A stretch of 21,416 nucleotides of DNA. Origin: Haplomitrium mnioides (Eukaryota > Marchantiophyta > Haplomitriopsida > Calobryales). Positions within the stretch are counted from its first letter, which is position 1, and every line of letters begins with the position of its first letter. The stretch lies in assembly GCA_049999725.1 (NCBI GenBank), contig JBNGIS010017964.1, forward strand, positions 1 to 21,416, written 5' to 3'. Both the position numbers and the translations under genes were made by a program. The notes under the pieces are model-generated. The model was not told the DNA's origin, ran no database searches, and saw only the letters and a program-made list of their open reading frames with translations. Shown here piece by piece: positions 10,204 through 18,421 of this stretch.

Positions 10204-10300
10204 CTCCTTTTTCGTTGTAACGGGATTAACGAATAGTGGAGCCACGCGTCGTCACCTCCCATTCCGAGCCCAACGGGATTAATGACCCTTCAACGGGAAG
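10204..10300 (+). repeat. Repeated AACGGGATTAA motif upstream of the TATA box
   Basis: AACGGGATTAA occurs at about 10218 and 10272, each preceded by a CACGACCTCC or GTCACCTCCC block. Element C keeps both copies on its minus strand (GTTAATCCCGTTG at about 19819 and 19873). They lie 60-115 bp upstream of the TATA box, so they are candidate enhancer or transcription-factor sites. Confidence 0.6.
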
Positions 10301-10330
10301 GGCTCGGGGGATCGGCGAACACTTGCGGGG

Positions 10331-10338
10331 TATATATC
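10331..10338 (+). promoter_or_regulatory. Candidate LTR TATA box
   Basis: TATATATC follows GGGG. The homologous place in C (minus strand, about 19763-19779) reads TATACATC, slightly decayed. The position, after the duplicated motifs and about 1.2 kb before the LTR end, fits a U3/R border near 10360. Confidence 0.5.
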
Positions 10339-10444
10339 GAGGGGCTCCAAATTTGATTGGGTTGATGTGCAAGAAAACTAGAGATGCAACAACGATCTCG
10401 AGACAAGGAAATCACAACGAGGTAAGGCAAGAGTAGGAATCCAG

Positions 10445-10544
10445 NNNNNNNNNNNNNNNNNNNNNNNNNNNNNNNNNNNNNNNNNNNNNNNNNNNNNNNN
10501 NNNNNNNNNNNNNNNNNNNNNNNNNNNNNNNNNNNNNNNNNNNN
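10445..10544. other. Assembly gap of exactly 100 N
   Basis: One hundred N is a common placeholder for a gap of unknown size. Comparison with C suggests that about 270 bp lie here (see findings). Confidence 0.95.
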
Positions 10545-11527
10545 GAGCACTCGGAGTGCGCTCTGGTGTAATTCTTCAAGTGGAGCTGAGAAAAAAGGTT
10601 GCGTTAGTGTTTCTGCGCACTAGAGAGTAAGACCTGTCGAGGCTCAAGGGTGGAGTGAGCTACTTGCAGTCAAGAAGACTATCGTCCAGAGGTGGAAGTG
10701 AAAGAAATCCTCTTCCTAGCTTGAGCAAGTAACTTCAGGGTTTCTCGCAAGGGAAGTTGAAAAAACTATCTGAAGAGGGGTGTGTGGGTGTGAAGGTGAG
10801 CTAAAGGTTGGAAAGTTGTAAGTGAATCATAAGGGAAAAAGCTGTTGGTGAGACCAGTCCCAGAGGGCCTGCAAGGACTCTGTTTCTATTGCAGTACATT
10901 GTTTGAAGTGTTTGTGCATATGTGTATAGCTAGAATTGCATTCTGCATTGTGGGTACAAAAGACATTTTAGACTAGGACATATCAAGACCAGTTGAGCAG
11001 ACCTTGGGACAACTCTGGAGGGGGAGTCAAGTCCCTTTGACATAGTCTTGTGACTCTTGGGGTTAATGCTCTCTGTTCCTGATCTTGTTTATAGTTTAGA
11101 AGCTAGTTCATATTAGGATAGTTAGGAATCAATCATATCAGTTCTGTGACAACCCTAAGAAGAGGAGTCCAGACCTCTATCATTGTTCATTGGTGCAGGT
11201 CACATCACCTTTCTTCCCCACAACATACACAAGGTGGTAGGGTCTAAGAGTTGGACCCTTGGAATACATTGAAGGAATTACACAAGGAAACATGGGTGTG
11301 GTAAATGTGGACTGGGGTTATGAATGAATGATTTGAGTGTAACTTGAGGAGAGTGAGTGGTGAACAAAAGGCTTGTAAGGAAAGGGAGAATCCTTAAAGC
11401 CTCAAAGTGATAACTAGCAAGGGGCCATCTCAGAAAAGAACTTGAAAGCCCTGAATTTGTCCTTCCTTGCTTTCAAAGTGGCAATTGAAAAGGTTAAAGC
11501 CTGAAATAGCGGAGTGACATGAATTTT

Positions 11528-11546
11528 TGGCGCTAGAAGGAGGGCC
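11528..11546 (+). other. Primer-binding site of A
   Basis: TGGCGCTAGAAGGAGGGCC lies 8 bp after the LTR end. It starts with TGG, as expected for pairing with a tRNA CCA end. The identical sequence sits at the same place in C (18395-18413, minus strand). I did not assign the tRNA. Confidence 0.75.
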
Positions 11547-11628
11547 AGAGGTTTGCAAATACTTGAGATCAACTCGAGGCCAAGTTATCATCTTTCGAAA
11601 GAATAAAGTTTTTCCCTCAACTGAGGCA

Positions 11629-11882
11629 ATGGGTCATGACCGTGGGCGAAGAAAAAGACGGGCTAAGTATGTGTTGGGATACTCTTCGGATAGTTCCAAC
11701 AGCAATGAGGACACAGAAGAGAGCTTTGCATCTACCTTGGAAACTGACAGTGACTCCAATGGCAGCAGCTTTGATGATCAAGGATCTTTGAGAAGGAAGA
11801 AGCACAGAAAGGCGCGAAGGATCAGAAAGGTTGCCAAAGGAAAGGGAGCTTGCTTAGCAGAATTGAGTTCAAAGATAGAGGT
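11629..11882 (+). pseudogene. gag: A gag, N-terminal fragment
   Basis: The ATG at 11629 opens MGHDRGRRKRRAKY, closely matching C's MGHDHGRRKRRARY. A basic start is followed by a Ser/Asp/Glu-rich acidic stretch (about residues 20-50) and a second basic patch, then AELSSKIEV, where the homology to C stops at B. The frame is also open upstream through the primer-binding site to 11527, but ATG 11629 is where the similarity to C begins as protein. No stop lies within this fragment; C has a TGA where A keeps CGA (KARRIRK). Confidence 0.75.
11877..11882. repeat. Target-site copy AGAGGT, left of B
   Basis: AGAGGT here and at 16004-16009 flank insertion B. The uninterrupted C gag has one copy (GATAGAGGTAATGCAGG on its minus strand). 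An 8-bp version with one mismatch (ATAGAGGT/AAAGAGGT) is also possible. Confidence 0.65.
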
Positions 11883-12275
11883 TGTGACGCAGAGTTCTAC
11901 AAGAGTATATGAATATAAGCCTATTTGGAAGAATTTAAAGCAAATGGAACCTGCAAAGAGCTTCATAGAAGAGAAAAATTGGGGAAAAAATCTATCTTTT
12001 GGAGTCTGTGGAAGATGAGAAGTCAAAATCGGATGTTAGATCAGGGAAAAGTTCTTCAGATTTTTTAATAATCTCTTCCGAAGGGGTTTTCAAGAACAGA
12101 ATCGAAAGGCAGAGTTAGAAGCCAGTCCTAAAAAAGCTTCGGAAGTTCCAACGGTCGGATAAGTATCCGATGTTGGATGCGGGAGGGCGCCGTCTGCTGG
12201 TTTTATGAAAAGAGGGTTGTTAAACAGTTCTCCAAAAGTTTGAATTGGTTGTTCGTTTTATCAAACAAGGTAGCC
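11883..12275 (+). other. B 5' non-coding region
   Basis: No open frame continues into the B ORF from here and no promoter motif stands out. TCCGAAG/TTCCGA-type motifs recur. I see nothing else. Confidence 0.4.
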
Positions 12276-14553
12276 ATGCCAAGGAGATCGTGGAGAGTGT
12301 CGAGAGCCAGAGGAGGACGAGTCGCTATTAGGAGATTTGAGCGGAAGTGCTTTCTATTCGAATCAATTGTTCCAACAGAGACTAAAAGAATTCTTGTGGA
12401 GGTAGTTCCGATTGTGGAAGAGATGCAAGCCAAGGAAATGAAGGGTGATGGAGAGTTTATGCCTACAGGGCCGATGAAGAGTCCCCACTTTTAGGCAATT
12501 TCCTATGACTTGAGGAAGGTTTTGAGGAGCCGAGGGCTTTGGAACTTTGCGGGGAGGATCTGGGATCATAACTTGCGAGGTATGATTAGCTAGGGGAACT
12601 TTGAGAGAGTGGAAGTAGTCGATGGAGAATTGGTGTTCTCCTTCCGAGGGGAATTTGTGCATTACAATGAAGAAGCGGTAAGGAAAAATTACCATCTTCT
12701 TGAGACTGATAACCCAGAAGTGAAATTGAAGCAAGATGGGCATCTTACCTATCTGTGTCCCGATCCATCTGTAACCAATGATGGTTACAAGATCCAAGAG
12801 ATAACCGATCCCTTGTTGCAAGAATTTGTGCAAGTTTTTGGCACAATTCTTTTTCAGCCAAAGCCCAAATATGTTATGAAGACCAATCTTTTTGTTTTGT
12901 TAAACGTATGGAGAGGGCATACTAAGGGGATGGTCCAGTTTATTTACAACATGATCCTTACCTATTTTCGGATCAGCTGGAGAAAGAGTCCGATCATCTG
13001 GTATGCTACATTCATTCTACATCATATGGAAGCCAACAGAGTCTGTACTTTGGAAGAGCATGACTTGTTAGAAAAGGACTAGAGGACAATTTCAGAAGAG
13101 ACAGCCTGGACGGATGGAGTCCCAAGTAAGCCTGGAAGGAAACCATGGAAGATGCCTTCCATCGATCCAATTCTGAGAGAGAGAGTGGAAATCTGAATTT
13201 CCAATTCACCTTATCTGAAACCGCAGAAGAGGGCTCGAACCGACTTGAAAGAAATCTGGGTTGCGAAGGCTAATCAAGCAGGAGGCACAAGGAAGGTCTC
13301 GAAAGATAATGGAGTGTACCCCTTAGCATGTCGAAAGCCAGGAGAGGGGCGAACCATCGATATGAGCAATTTGGGAAAAGGAAGTGCCGATTGGCGGAGG
13401 ACACTGGAGGAACTTGATGCCCAGCGAGAGGCCTAGAAAAAGGGGGATGGAGCGGGTCCAAGTTCGGATCCTAGAAGGGATTCCATGGCAAGCTTAGCAG
13501 CAATTCCATAAACATAAGAAGAGGAGCCCGATGTAGTGCTTCTGGAGGTACGTAATGCGAGATCGGGGGAGGCTCGTTTACAGCCAGTGTTGAGTCCAAT
13601 GGAGGATGAAGGCCACAATGTAGGCGTATGCCCAGTGGAGGAAGAGAATGAAGAAAAAAGTGAGGTAGAGGAAAGCCTCAAAACGGCTTCGGAGGAGTCG
13701 TCGGATGAGCCTCCGGCTATTGAGAAGAAAGCAAAAAATGATCGAGCGAGAATCCAGTACCGAGTCCAAAAACTGGGTGTTTACCTATCAATTGTTAAAA
13801 CGAAAGATTGAGATCAAGGAGGGTTGATTGGAGAAAGCAATCAAAGAGGAAAGGAAGACTTCTAAGACTCTTTGGAAGTCCTTGGCGCAACTGCAAAAAG
13901 AGAAGCATAGAGATTCAAAGGAATTAGCTCAAGTGGAGACTTTGCAAAAGAGAATTGCAGCGTTGGAAGCTTTGTTGAAGCAAAGGGAAGAGAGTTTCTA
14001 TTTCCAGGAGGAGAAATTCTTGAAGGTAGAGAAGGAGCTTCGTGAGGATAGAGGAAGGAGCCAACAGCTCTTCAGAGAAAAGGTGTTGGTGGAGTCCGAA
14101 GCATGCAAAGTAATCAGTGAAATGGTAGGGATGGAGGCACAGAAACGTACTCATGAGGAGAAGGAAAAAGAATGGAGGCGATTGTATCAAACACTCCAAA
14201 CATCGAAATCCTTCCAAGAGAATCGAGCAAATACAATGCAAAGGAAGTTGGCAGAATGGTAAAGGGAAACCTTGGAAAGAGAGAAACGTGAATTTTCCGA
14301 AGATCTGTTAAAATCAACTTGCGATGCGAAGGGATTAAAACAAATGTGGGACAAAGTATAGCAGGTCCGAAATGCAACTCTGGATAGGATGGATGTAAGC
14401 ATGCAAAGACTTGTTTTCGACTTAGATGAGGCCAATCAAGAGGTGTTGAACATGCGAGAGCAATTAGCAGCTCTGGAGGAGCGGAGATACTCAGAAGTAA
14501 CTCAGGATTTATTCCGAGTAAATTCTTCAGAGGACATTTTTAAGTTACCTTAG
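12276..14553 (+). pseudogene. B ORF: possible plant-transposon-protein-like domain plus long coiled coil
   Basis: The ATG at 12276 starts a basic, Arg-rich segment (MPRRSWRVSRARGG). Around 12500-13080 lies a conserved-looking domain: LWNFAGRIW, VDGELVFSFRGEFVHYNEEA, then KTNLFVLLNVWRGHTKG and WYATFILHHMEANRV. Its pattern recalls the putative plant transposon protein domain (Pfam PF20167, from memory), seen in LTR-related elements of plants; I hold this loosely. An acidic, low-complexity linker follows (13536-13770). The last part, 13783-14550, is Lys/Glu-rich with heptad character (LEKAIKEER, LQKRIAALEALLKQ, NMREQLAALEERR) and probably forms a coiled coil. Frame 3 changes to frame 1 near 13780. 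Stops lie at 12492, 12591, 13080, 13194, 13434, 13509, 13515, 14260 and 14359; the end is TAG 14551. No enzyme motif is visible. Confidence 0.5.
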
Positions 14554-16003
14554 ATTAGAAGGTCCTTCTGTTAATTCAGAAGTGTCGTTTTGGATAGTCT
14601 TGCTTTTGTATAAGTCACCTCAGGACGTTAAACTAAGGGTTGTTCTAGTTGTTGATTCTGAATAGGCAAGTTGCTGATTCAAGTCTCATTGTAATTTTAT
14701 GAAGTAAAGCATTCGTGGCTTCTTTTCAAGCTTTCCAAAATGGTATTTTGTGTTTCAATTCGGAGTAAAGAAGAGAATTCGTGTAAGCAAGAATGAGAGA
14801 TCAAACCTGTTCTTGATGCGAATGAAAGAACTTAATTTGGATGAAACCTCATAATCGTTTATTTGCAAATTGTCATCTGGAGAGAAAATACAGAATCCAC
14901 TAAGGCATTTCGGAAAGAGTTTAGGGGGGCTTGAGAGAAATAGAATCAGTAACGTGACCCTGGAAGGGAGTCGACTGCGGTAGAGAGGTGCATCCTGAGC
15001 AGATCGTAGGGCCTACCTGATCGCTGAGGCGAGTAGGAGCCTTGTGGAAAAGGCAAAGGATTAAAGGGAAGAATCGGTGAGAATTAACAGTGCAGGTCGA
15101 CGGATCTGTGGGGTTGAGTTCCAATCGATGGACTGAAGATCACTGGGAATTTCCAATCCTTTGCTCAAGGTGTTAATCTTAAATCCGAAAACTACAGTAT
15201 AACCAGTTATAAACGGGAAGAGAGGAAAAAGAAGAAGATAAGAGAAACAGAGAAGCTTCTCCTTTGTCTTTATGATTCGCAAGGGAGACAACGGATTGCT
15301 CGGATGATGCGCGAGCATAAATAAAGCACAAATTTGGTGGAAGTGGGAATCAGAAGAGCAAACATGGAAATAGGATCAGCAGGATCCGAAGCAACGGACG
15401 AACGTGTGGCGAACGGAGAGGAATAGCGGAAGCTTACGCTAGAGGAGTTAGAAGTTCAAAATCAGAAGGGGGCGAGTTTGAGTCCGAAGAGGAATTTTCG
15501 AAGTCCGAAAGAACCAACAAAACGATGGTCAAGCTTCCAAGAGGAAAATGGCGTTGGACGGCTGAGTTTTGAAGTGTACGATTTGACGTGTAGCAGGAAA
15601 AGTCAGAACTGACGTTAACTAAGGTGTCACGTAGTTGTCAAGTCAACATACGAAGGACGTGCGAAGAAAGAACAGAGAAGGATGAGGCGTTCCAACTTTT
15701 GAGTTGACTGCGACGTCGGACGGCTAGCGGAACAGGGTCAGAAGTAAAGATTCGGAAGTGTCAGGTTGAACCAAAAGTGGCGCTTTGGAATTGGTTTTTG
15801 GGCTTAAGGTAATCCGATTAAAAATTTTGGAATCCGATTTGGAGTGTGAGAAAGGAGATTGTGAACTCTAAATTGTCTTGGTTGCTGGAAGTGAAGATTT
15901 CTTTGAGAAATAAGAAGATTTTGTTACAAAACCACTGTCCTCCCCGAGTAAAAGAACCTAGAGAAGGATAAATCTCAAATTGTCGGGATTCCCCTATCGC
16001 TAA
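14554..16003 (+). other. B 3' non-coding region
   Basis: About 1.45 kb without a credible ORF. It is purine-rich, with many GAAG, AGTCCGAA and GGACG motifs between 15350 and 15780. AATCCGATT occurs twice near 15811 and 15828. No polypurine tract or LTR end was found before 16003. Confidence 0.5.
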
Positions 16004-16009
16004 AGAGGT
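16004..16009. repeat. Target-site copy AGAGGT, right of B
   Basis: Second copy of the AGAGGT at 11877-11882. The A gag continues directly after it (AATGCAGGCCCTCC). Confidence 0.65.
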
Positions 16010-16059
16010 AATGCAGGCCCTCCTTGGGAGCATCAAGCCAAATCTAGAGAAAGGGGCAT
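16010..16059 (+). pseudogene. gag: A gag, second fragment (about 16 codons)
   Basis: It encodes the stretch matching MQALLTSIKPNLEKGA in C's gag. It is too short to be found as an ORF and is recognised only by its match to the minus strand of about 18009-18056. It ends at GGCAT (16055-16059), where C begins with TGTCAC. Confidence 0.8.
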
Positions 16060-16597
16060 TGTCACTCACCGGTTCCAGGCCTTAACCGTTTCAGGTGCTG
16101 CTTTGAAGGCAGGGGAGGATAGATTCAAGGCTTTCAGGTTCTTTTCTTAGATGGCTCCTTACCAATTAACACTTTGAAGCCTTAAGGATTCTCCTTTTCC
16201 TTCCAAGCCTTTAGCACACCACTCACTCTCTTCTGGTTTCTTGTAGGTTTCCATGTTGTAGATTCGCTCTTCCTCCTCCGAACGCTTTGCCTTGGGTGGG
16301 CATTCCCTTCTTCCCTGCTCAGCTTCGATTCCCGCATCCCCATGAGGCCCACGGGCTCTCGCTTGCCCAATTCAGATTTTTAGTGATACCCCTCCTTTGG
16401 CTGGCGACCACTGCTCCCTTCTCTTCTTTTGCCCTTATCTCGTTCTCCTCCACAAATCCATGCGCTCTGCTCGTATTAGCTAATTGAGGTCAATCCGCTG
16501 CTTCCGAGGTACCTTTACACTTGTAAAAGGGACATTGTACCAATGCTACTTTCGATTTCTTGAATTTTACCTTAGTGCCCCAAATCACTGGTTAACA
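16060..16597 (-). repeat. C 3' LTR, 538 bp, internally shortened
   Basis: On the minus strand it starts TGTTAACC after the polypurine tract and ends GAGTGACA. 16060-16245 matches 18422-18605 (C 5' LTR) and, inverted, 11340-11519. About 16250-16560 matches, inverted, 8330-8660. The sections corresponding to about 7390-8330 and 8660-11340 of the long LTR are missing, including the minisatellite and TATA box. Confidence 0.8.
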
Positions 16598-16600
16598 TAA

Positions 16601-16610
16601 CTCCCCCTTC
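16601..16610 (-). other. Polypurine tract of C
   Basis: The minus strand reads GAAGGGGGAG, 3 bp before the LTR start, as in E1. Confidence 0.8.
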
Positions 16611-16968
16611 AAGTGTGAAGCATCCCTACGAACACCCTTCTTCTCCCTCACTCTGCTGGGTGCCTCTGTTGAATGATCGTTGGCTTGAACTCCGCAACTC
16701 CTGCAATACAACCTCACAAAACGCCCCTACACTCACGCACACAACAACTCACCCATATATCACTCTACCTCTGTGCATTCTCTTCTCTCAGTCTCTTCCA
16801 TGGATCCCATACAAAAGTTGCCCCTCCAAATTTTGGTTTGAGGGGGATATGAGATCTCTGCAGCAACATACCTCGCTGCATTCTCTTCTGATCTGTGGAA
16901 CCATGCTCAGACCTGGGATCCCTTTGCTGGCCCTTCTCTCCTGACCTTGGGGTACTCACAACACACAC
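16611..16968 (-). other. C non-coding region between gag and PPT
   Basis: The part next to the polypurine tract matches the E1 3' untranslated region. The rest has no recognisable coding content. An imperfect repeat is present (TGCATTCTCTTCT at about 16775 and 16879, each followed by GGATCCC). A small open plus-strand frame here (16615-16944) lies antisense and is dismissed. Confidence 0.6.
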
Positions 16969-18312
16969 CTACAGGGAACATGTGACAAAACAAGCATAAA
17001 CGTACGTACGGTATATAGGTCCTATAAAAGTAAAATTATATACAACATTGGGGGTGGCGGAGGCGCCCGTAACAATTCCTTCCTTATCATCAAGATCCTT
17101 GGGCTGGATTAAGGTGAGCTTCCTCTTTGGATTGAGATCGGGTTCAACTTCCGGTAAATTCGAATTCTTTGGGCTGCAACTGGTTATTTCAATTATCGTG
17201 TATTCCACCACTTGAGGAGGCTTTAACTTGACGACACTTGGCAGTGGCTCGTCATGACTTTCCCCAGCCGAGTACACCGATGTCGACTCCCCTTGTAGTT
17301 CGGGTTCGAGGCTCGACCGACATTGGTCTTCCGGGGGCTCCTCCTCTTGCAGGGGATGAGGTTCAGTTGCGTCCTTCCTTCCTTGCTCTAATGGAGCCCT
17401 TCTCTGGTCCCTTAATTGGTGTGTGGATTCCTCTTCTTCTGGTTCTGATTCATCCGCCTTAGCTGGAATGACGCAAGGAGTGAGATTCTGTACCTCCGCC
17501 CGAAATGCTCCTGCCTCTTTGAGCTCATCTGGATCGCCTAGCAATTGCAGTTCCGGGATATGTTTCAGGTCCTCATTGCCTGCCCTCTCCCCATGAGTCG
17601 CCTCAAAACCACCGACCAATTCTCCCTTTTGCTTGGTTTGTGTTTGGTAGAACCAGTTGGGGTATTCCGCCTCATATTCAGAATCGCTCATGGGTGACCA
17701 CACTTGATTCGTACCCTTCTTAGCCTTTCGCCTTTTCTTGCTCTTGGTCTTCTGGTGAGGCTTGGATTTTGCTCTGGCCCTTACTTGATAACAATCCTCT
17801 AAGGCAGAGGTTTCCTCCTTTATCCAAACTGCTTCCTCCTCTCCATACTGGGAATGTATGGCAATTGGATACTCATACTTTTGCCCTCATGGTTCCGTGC
17901 AGTTGGGGGAAACATGCCCAGGCTGACCACAATTCCAGCACACCATAACTATCATTTTCGTGGGTCCAATTGCGACCCACCCATCTGGTTGTTCAGCTTG
18001 GGAGGTACATGCCCCCTTCTCTAGATTTGGCTTAATGCTCGTAAGGAGGGCCTGCATTACCTCTATCTTTGAACTCAATTCTGCTAGGCGAGCTCCCCTT
18101 TCCTTGGTAGCCTTTTTGATTCTTCACTTCTTTCTCTGTTTCTTCCTTCTCGAAGATCCTTGATCATCAGAGTTGCTACTATCAGAGTCACTGTCACTTT
18201 CCACAGTAGATGCAGAGCTCTCCTCTGTGTCCTCATTGTTGTTTGAACTGTCCGAAGGGTATCCCGACACATACCTAGCCCGTCTTTTCCTTCGCCCATG
18301 GTCATGGCCCAT
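16969..18312 (-). pseudogene. gag: C gag with one CCHC knuckle, two in-frame TGA stops
   Basis: A single frame of 448 codons runs from ATG 18312 to the stop at 16969, broken only by TGA at 18124-18126 and 17887-17889. Order: basic start (GRRKRRARY), acidic Ser/Asp stretch to about residue 55, basic RRKKQRKK, a short helix-like part (LAELSSKIEVMQALL), one CCHC knuckle at 17899-17940 (CWNCGQPGHVSPNC), a Lys/Arg-rich patch, SDSEYEAEYPNWFYQ (shared with E1 gag), then a long acidic, Pro-rich tail of unknown role. A keeps CGA at the first stop, so that TGA is a C-to-T change. E1 has three knuckles, C only one. With two point changes as its only breaks, this is the best preserved gene in the window. 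Confidence 0.75.
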
Positions 18313-18394
18313 TGCCTCAATTGAGGGAAAAAATTTACTCCTTCGAAAGATGATAACTTGGCCTTGGGTTGGTCTCAGGTTTTTTCAAATCTTT

Positions 18395-18413
18395 GGCCCT
18401 CCTTCTAGCGCCA
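18395..18413 (-). other. Primer-binding site of C
   Basis: The minus strand reads TGGCGCTAGAAGGAGGGCC, identical to the site in A, 8 bp after the LTR end. Confidence 0.75.
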
Positions 18414-18421
18414 AAAATTCA

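Larger units (their letters stand above)
2275..11519 (+). mobile_element. E1: decayed Ty3/Gypsy (non-chromodomain) retrotransposon with 3' LTR
   Basis: The parts run in order: gag, protease, RT, RNase H, integrase, a purine tract, then an LTR starting TGTCA at 7342 and ending TGACA at 11519. The domain order RT-RNase H-integrase is Ty3/Gypsy. Around the RT, motifs such as LNAATKKD, YPLPFTD and SGYNQV, together with the lack of a chromodomain after the integrase, point to the Tat/Athila side of plant Gypsy elements. That placement is from memory of the family; a phylogeny would settle it. The 5' LTR, PBS and probably the first part of gag are missing. Many stops, at least three frameshifts and an RT deletion make it incapable of coding for a working polyprotein. 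Its 3' LTR also serves as the 5' LTR of element A. Confidence 0.85.
7342..11519 (+). repeat. Long LTR (about 4.2 kb), shared by E1 (3') and A (5')
   Basis: It begins TGTCA after the E1 polypurine tract and ends TGACA at 11519, giving inverted 5-bp ends. A primer-binding site follows at 11528. Its unity is supported by element C. The short 3' LTR of C (16060-16597) contains, in the same order, sequences matching the start (7342-7390), 8330-8660 and 11340-11519. The long 5' LTR of C (18422-20362) matches 9734-11519. U3 probably reaches from 7342 to about 10360, judged by the TATA box at 10331. It holds a 49-bp minisatellite. An assembly gap of 100 N lies at 10445-10544. LTRs of several kb are known in Tat/Ogre-type plant elements. 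Confidence 0.75.
11883..16003 (+). mobile_element. B: 4.1-kb insertion of unrecognised class in A's gag
   Basis: The gag of A stops matching C at 11882 and resumes at 16010 exactly where it left off, with AGAGGT on both sides. B begins TGTGACGCAG and ends TATCGCTAA. I see no LTR pair, no convincing terminal inverted repeats, no poly(A) tail and no RT, transposase DDE core or helicase. It carries one decayed ORF on the plus strand. It may be a non-autonomous element mobilised by other enzymes. The size and number of its stops show that it is old. Confidence 0.65.
7342..16059 (+). mobile_element. A: gag-only LTR element, split by insertions B and C
   Basis: A consists of the long LTR (7342-11519), the primer-binding site at 11528, and the beginning of a gag whose sequence closely follows C's gag. 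Gag is interrupted at 11882 by B, resumes at 16010, and is cut again at 16059 by C. Its remaining part should lie to the right of the window. Whether A is a complete non-autonomous element like C cannot be decided here. Confidence 0.7.

Noticed and set aside
10290-10550. 86-codon minus-strand frame
   Set aside because: It runs through the N gap, so it is not a real reading frame.
11527-11628. Extension of A's gag upstream through the primer-binding site
   Set aside because: The frame opens with TTG inside the primer-binding site, and in C it is closed by a stop shortly after. ATG 11629 is the shared start.
11883-16003. B as a Helitron (it ends near CTAA)
   Set aside because: AGAGGT flanks both sides, while Helitrons make no target duplication. 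There is no TC start and I saw no clear 3' hairpin.
16182-16487. Short frames on both strands in the C 3' LTR
   Set aside because: They fall within the LTR and overlap sequence defined by nucleotide matches to 8330-8660.
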